Assembly (NCBI GenBank): GCA_947179155.2
Contig: OX359266.1
Coordinates: forward strand, 40,759,039-40,823,038
Length of the DNA stretch: 64,000 nucleotides
DNA from: Hedera helix
Lineage: Eukaryota; Streptophyta; Magnoliopsida; Apiales; Araliaceae
Reading direction: 5' to 3'
The position numbers and the translations under genes are program-made. Of the stretch, positions 61,287 to 64,000 are shown piece by piece. Positions within the stretch are counted from its first letter, which is position 1. Every line of letters begins with the position of its first letter. The notes beneath the pieces were generated by a model that saw only the letters and a list, made by a program, of their open reading frames with translations, was not told the DNA's origin and did no database searches.

Positions 61287-62522
61287 TCACTTTCCGGGTA
61301 CAAAGTTAGTGGCATAAGCCCATGCATTGTTGGCAACGGGGTCAGCAAGATGGTCGTAGAGGTTCTCAATTGGGCCCTTTCCGGTGACGATGGCCTGGAC
61401 GAAGAATCCAAACATAGAAAACATTGCCAATCGTCCGTTCTTAAGCTCCTTAACCTTCAATTCAGCAAAAGCCTCAGGATCATCAGCCAATCCAAGTGGG
61501 TCGAAAGAACCTCCAGGGTAAATTTTGTCAAGTCCTTCACCAAGTGGACCTCCACCAATTCGGTATCCTTCTACGAATCCCATGAGCACAACTTGGCTGG
61601 CCCAGATAGCCAGGATGCTCTGGGCATGGACAAGGTTTGGGTTGCCAAGATAGTCAAGCCCACCTTCAGAGAAGATTTGGGCTCCAGCTTTGAACCAAAC
61701 TGCCTCGCCGAATTTGACACCATTCTTTGCAAGAATTTCAGGAAATACACAACCTAGTGCACCAAGCATGGCCCATCTGCTGTGGATCACTTCGAGCTCA
61801 CGGTTCTTGGCAAATGTCTCAGGGTCAGCTGATAGCCCAGCTGTGTCCCACCCATAGTCACCGGGGAATTCACCGGTCAGGTATGATGGAGTTTGCTCAG
61901 AGAATGGTCCCAAGTACTTTGGTCTGTCAGGTCCATACCTGTCAACCCATTTACAGGTACAATTTGTTACTACAAAGTGTGCACTTAGCCAAATATAGAG
62001 GAAAGCAAGCTTTCTTTGTATTCAATGAGCAAATCTGCTAATCTGAACCGCAACAGGTATCTCTTCCCCAAAAAGTATTGTTTCACACCGCGTTAACAGC
62101 TTTTATCAAATTGAAATACCTTGTTGAAATAGTCTTGTTTCAAATTCAACCATACAACATCTACAGTGAAGTGGAAAATTATTGAAATCTTGGCTTTTGA
62201 AGTTGTGTTTTTCATGTGAATAATCAGTTATCATTATATCAATTACTATTGGTTAATTGATTGATATCATAGGTAAGTTAATCATCCGCTTGAGTTCAGC
62301 AAGAACAATAAGTTGAGTTGGTTATATATGAACTGAAATTGAAAGATTACTACTATGTAATGGTAGTTGTATTTACCATATGCTTTCTGGAGCACTTTTC
62401 ACGGTACGCCTCATGGTGATGCGGCCGCCTCCAAGGCTGCCAATCTTCCTGACCAGCTCATTCTGCGGCTTCAAAGCCGTCCGGCCAGCGAATGCAGACT
62501 GTTGGATTGCTGAGGTTGCCAT
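61287..62522 (-). CDS. LHCB2: Light-harvesting chlorophyll a/b protein of LHCII, Lhcb2 type
   Basis: Binds chlorophyll a, chlorophyll b and carotenoid in the trimeric antenna of photosystem II in the thylakoid membrane. Two exons: 62522-62377 and 61938-61287, with a GT-AG intron of 438 bp splitting the Trp codon of SIWYGPDRPKYLG. The product is 265 residues, the usual Lhcb2 length. Transit peptide MATSAIQQSAFAGRTALKPQ; the mature start has RRTVKSAPES, with the Thr phosphorylated by the state-transition kinase in Lhcb1/2. Pigment-binding helices are visible: EVIHSRWAMLGALGCVFPE, ILAIWASQVVLMGFVEGYR and KVKELKNGRLAMFSMFGFF; the end is NNAWAYATNFVPGK. The motif WYGPDRPKYLGPFSEQ points to Lhcb2. 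No lesion is seen. Confidence 0.97.
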
Positions 62523-62617
62523 GTTTTTTGATGAAAGCTGCTTTGTTTCTGCTCACTCAAGTGGTGCTGTGGAATGGTGAACAAGAAGCTTATTGCAGGT
62601 GAGTTAGGGTGGGGTGG

Positions 62618-62684
62618 TGTTTTATATGGAATTGTAAAGATTTGTAGATTAGGAAATCTACACATCAGCAGCATCTCATTGGTT
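62618..62684 (-). promoter_or_regulatory. LHCB2 core promoter: TATA box and CCAAT box
   Basis: On the gene's strand CCATATAAAACACC places a TATA box at about 62627-62620, some 98-105 bases before the ATG, leaving a leader of roughly 65-75 bases. About 50 bases further upstream lies CCAATGAGATG (CCAAT at 62682-62678), an arrangement common in Lhcb promoters. Confidence 0.65.
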
Positions 62685-62699
62685 CATGGCTTGTATTTG

Positions 62700-64000
62700 G
62701 ATATCCATTCTGATTCTCAGTTTGGAGAGAGAGAGAAGCTACCGTTCTGCCATGTAGCTCTCAAAGGTCTTGTGGTTGTGATGCTTGGGTGAATGTATGC
62801 CACAAGCGTTAACCCACGCCACGTTTGCTAGAATTTGTATTCGGTGAAGTTGACATTTATGAGAAAATGGGGAAGTTCAATGTAAAAATAAATTGCATAT
62901 AAAGTACAAAATGTGCATTTCAAATTTAATAATATTAGAACGCCAACTTACAATGTAACTCTATGTTATAAAAATGTAATATTTTTTTTACATTACACTT
63001 GTCAAAATCACAACTTAACCGAAATTGGATTCCGTTTGCCCATGCAAGTATGACCAAGAAAATGTTTCAGTTTTATGGACAACTAAAGAGTAGTTCTATA
63101 ATTTATAGTTTGCGACCAACGTGAATACACAAGGATAAATATAAATGACAAAAAAAGGCCCGCAACATACCTATCTAATTAATTTTTATTTTTTTTAAAT
63201 ATATCAATAATAAAATAACATGTGAGCCGCAATTCAATTCGTTTCAGTCACCGTATAATACCATTTTCGATCTCTAAATATATGGAGCAGTAAGCATGAG
63301 GAATTCTTGGTCGCTTTGTTCTCATATTTTTGCCTTCTACAAGACATGAAAGGCATAACAGAAGTAGTACAAGTATAAGGCCCCAATTATTTGGTTACCC
63401 GTCACCAACACGTAGTGGGTTTGGACGGTTGAATTACTAAATAGCTCAACTCATGACATTTGATTAGGTAGAGTTGAAGAAAATAAACACGAGCCATGCT
63501 AATCAATTTAAACTCATTTTGGGCAAAATAAAGTGAAATTTATGTCTTGATGCATTTTAGGGTCCATTGGCACCTACTGGAAGCCTTGAAAAGAACTGTT
63601 TCTTGATGAAACTGGACAGCCAAATTTATCTCATATTTCATTTTTAGGCAAATGTTAATATCAAGGTGCCTCTGTGAGGGAATTGGTTACTTTCAATTGT
63701 GTTTATGGAATTACCAAATCATTCATCTACAAGAAGAAAAACAATGCCTAATATATATGTTGTGTAAAGCAATGTCTCACTGGGTAAACATGAATAGAGA
63801 AGTGGAGCATTTGAATAACATGCAATATGATATAAATTTAGCAACTGAAGCTTTACACTCATTTTGTCATCATTCTATTACATTATTTTTTCACAAATAT
63901 TTGGACAAACAACAGAAATACATACAAGTTCAGCAAAAAACAGATACATATAAGAGGAGGAATTGTATATGAAAGACAGTTCTCCAAGGAAGAACTAACA
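62700..64000. other. Distal flank, nothing identified
   Basis: Probable upstream region of LHCB2 and intergenic DNA. A 106-codon frame at 63652-63972 has no family features and unlikely codon use. No repeat with clear ends was found. Confidence 0.5.

Noticed and set aside
63652..63972. 106-codon frame near the window end
   Set aside because: Codon content is AT-driven and no domain is recognised.

Overview
This is a 64 kb piece of nuclear DNA from a flowering plant, almost certainly a eudicot. The evidence is multi-exon genes with GT-AG introns, a light-harvesting chlorophyll protein, a plastid-targeted CBS/DUF21 protein, a plant mitochondrial HSP90, a long P-class PPR protein, F-box/FBA genes, AT-rich intergenic DNA, MITEs, Helitron ends and a nuclear copy of plastid DNA. 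An asterid such as a member of the Lamiales is my guess; the sequence alone does not prove it.

Layout. 1-1.1 kb: AT-rich flank. 1.1-5.2 kb (+): DnaJ/DUF3444 gene with an intron in its 5' UTR. 6.5-7.4 kb (-): broken F-box gene. 7.6-13.25 kb: transposon-rich block with an inverted-repeat MITE, two Helitron 3' ends, a very long AAT microsatellite and a 987-bp element flanked by a perfect 10-bp target duplication. 13.5-14.8 kb (-): intact F-box/FBA gene. 15-17.4 kb: small MITEs and TA repeats. 18.6-20.5 kb (-): decayed OBERON-type PHD-finger gene. 21.6-28.4 kb (-): mitochondrial HSP90 (HSP90-6 type, 20 coding exons), with a one-base insertion in exon 9 as given here. 28.5-36.2 kb: gene-free, holding a cluster of an inverted TCGTAGAGTT motif, AT-rich long tandem repeats and a hairpin next to the following gene. 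36.3-47.3 kb (+): 14-exon plastid DUF21/CBS/CorC-like transporter, whose introns hold a 1.26-kb foldback transposon, a Stowaway-like MITE and a mosaic plastid DNA insertion. 47.4-47.8 kb (-): small plant-specific protein ending DVDTSLHL, convergent with the transporter. 51.9-54.7 kb (-): intronless PPR gene. 54.8-61.2 kb: intergenic. 61.3-62.5 kb (-): LHCB2 with recognisable TATA and CCAAT boxes. 62.7-64 kb: nothing identified.

The genes are unrelated single loci, as expected in a plant genome. Several products act in organelles (LHCB2 and the DUF21 protein in plastids; HSP90 and probably the PPR protein in mitochondria), but nothing indicates co-regulation. I found no operon-like cluster, CRISPR array, rRNA or tRNA gene. 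The least explained signals are the TCGTAGAGTT motif cluster (31.15-32.48 kb), the HSP90 frameshift in an exon whose skipping keeps the frame, and two long-TIR elements with 10-bp duplications and a shared internal motif. Exon borders were placed by hand from splice signals, reading-frame phase and remembered family sequences.
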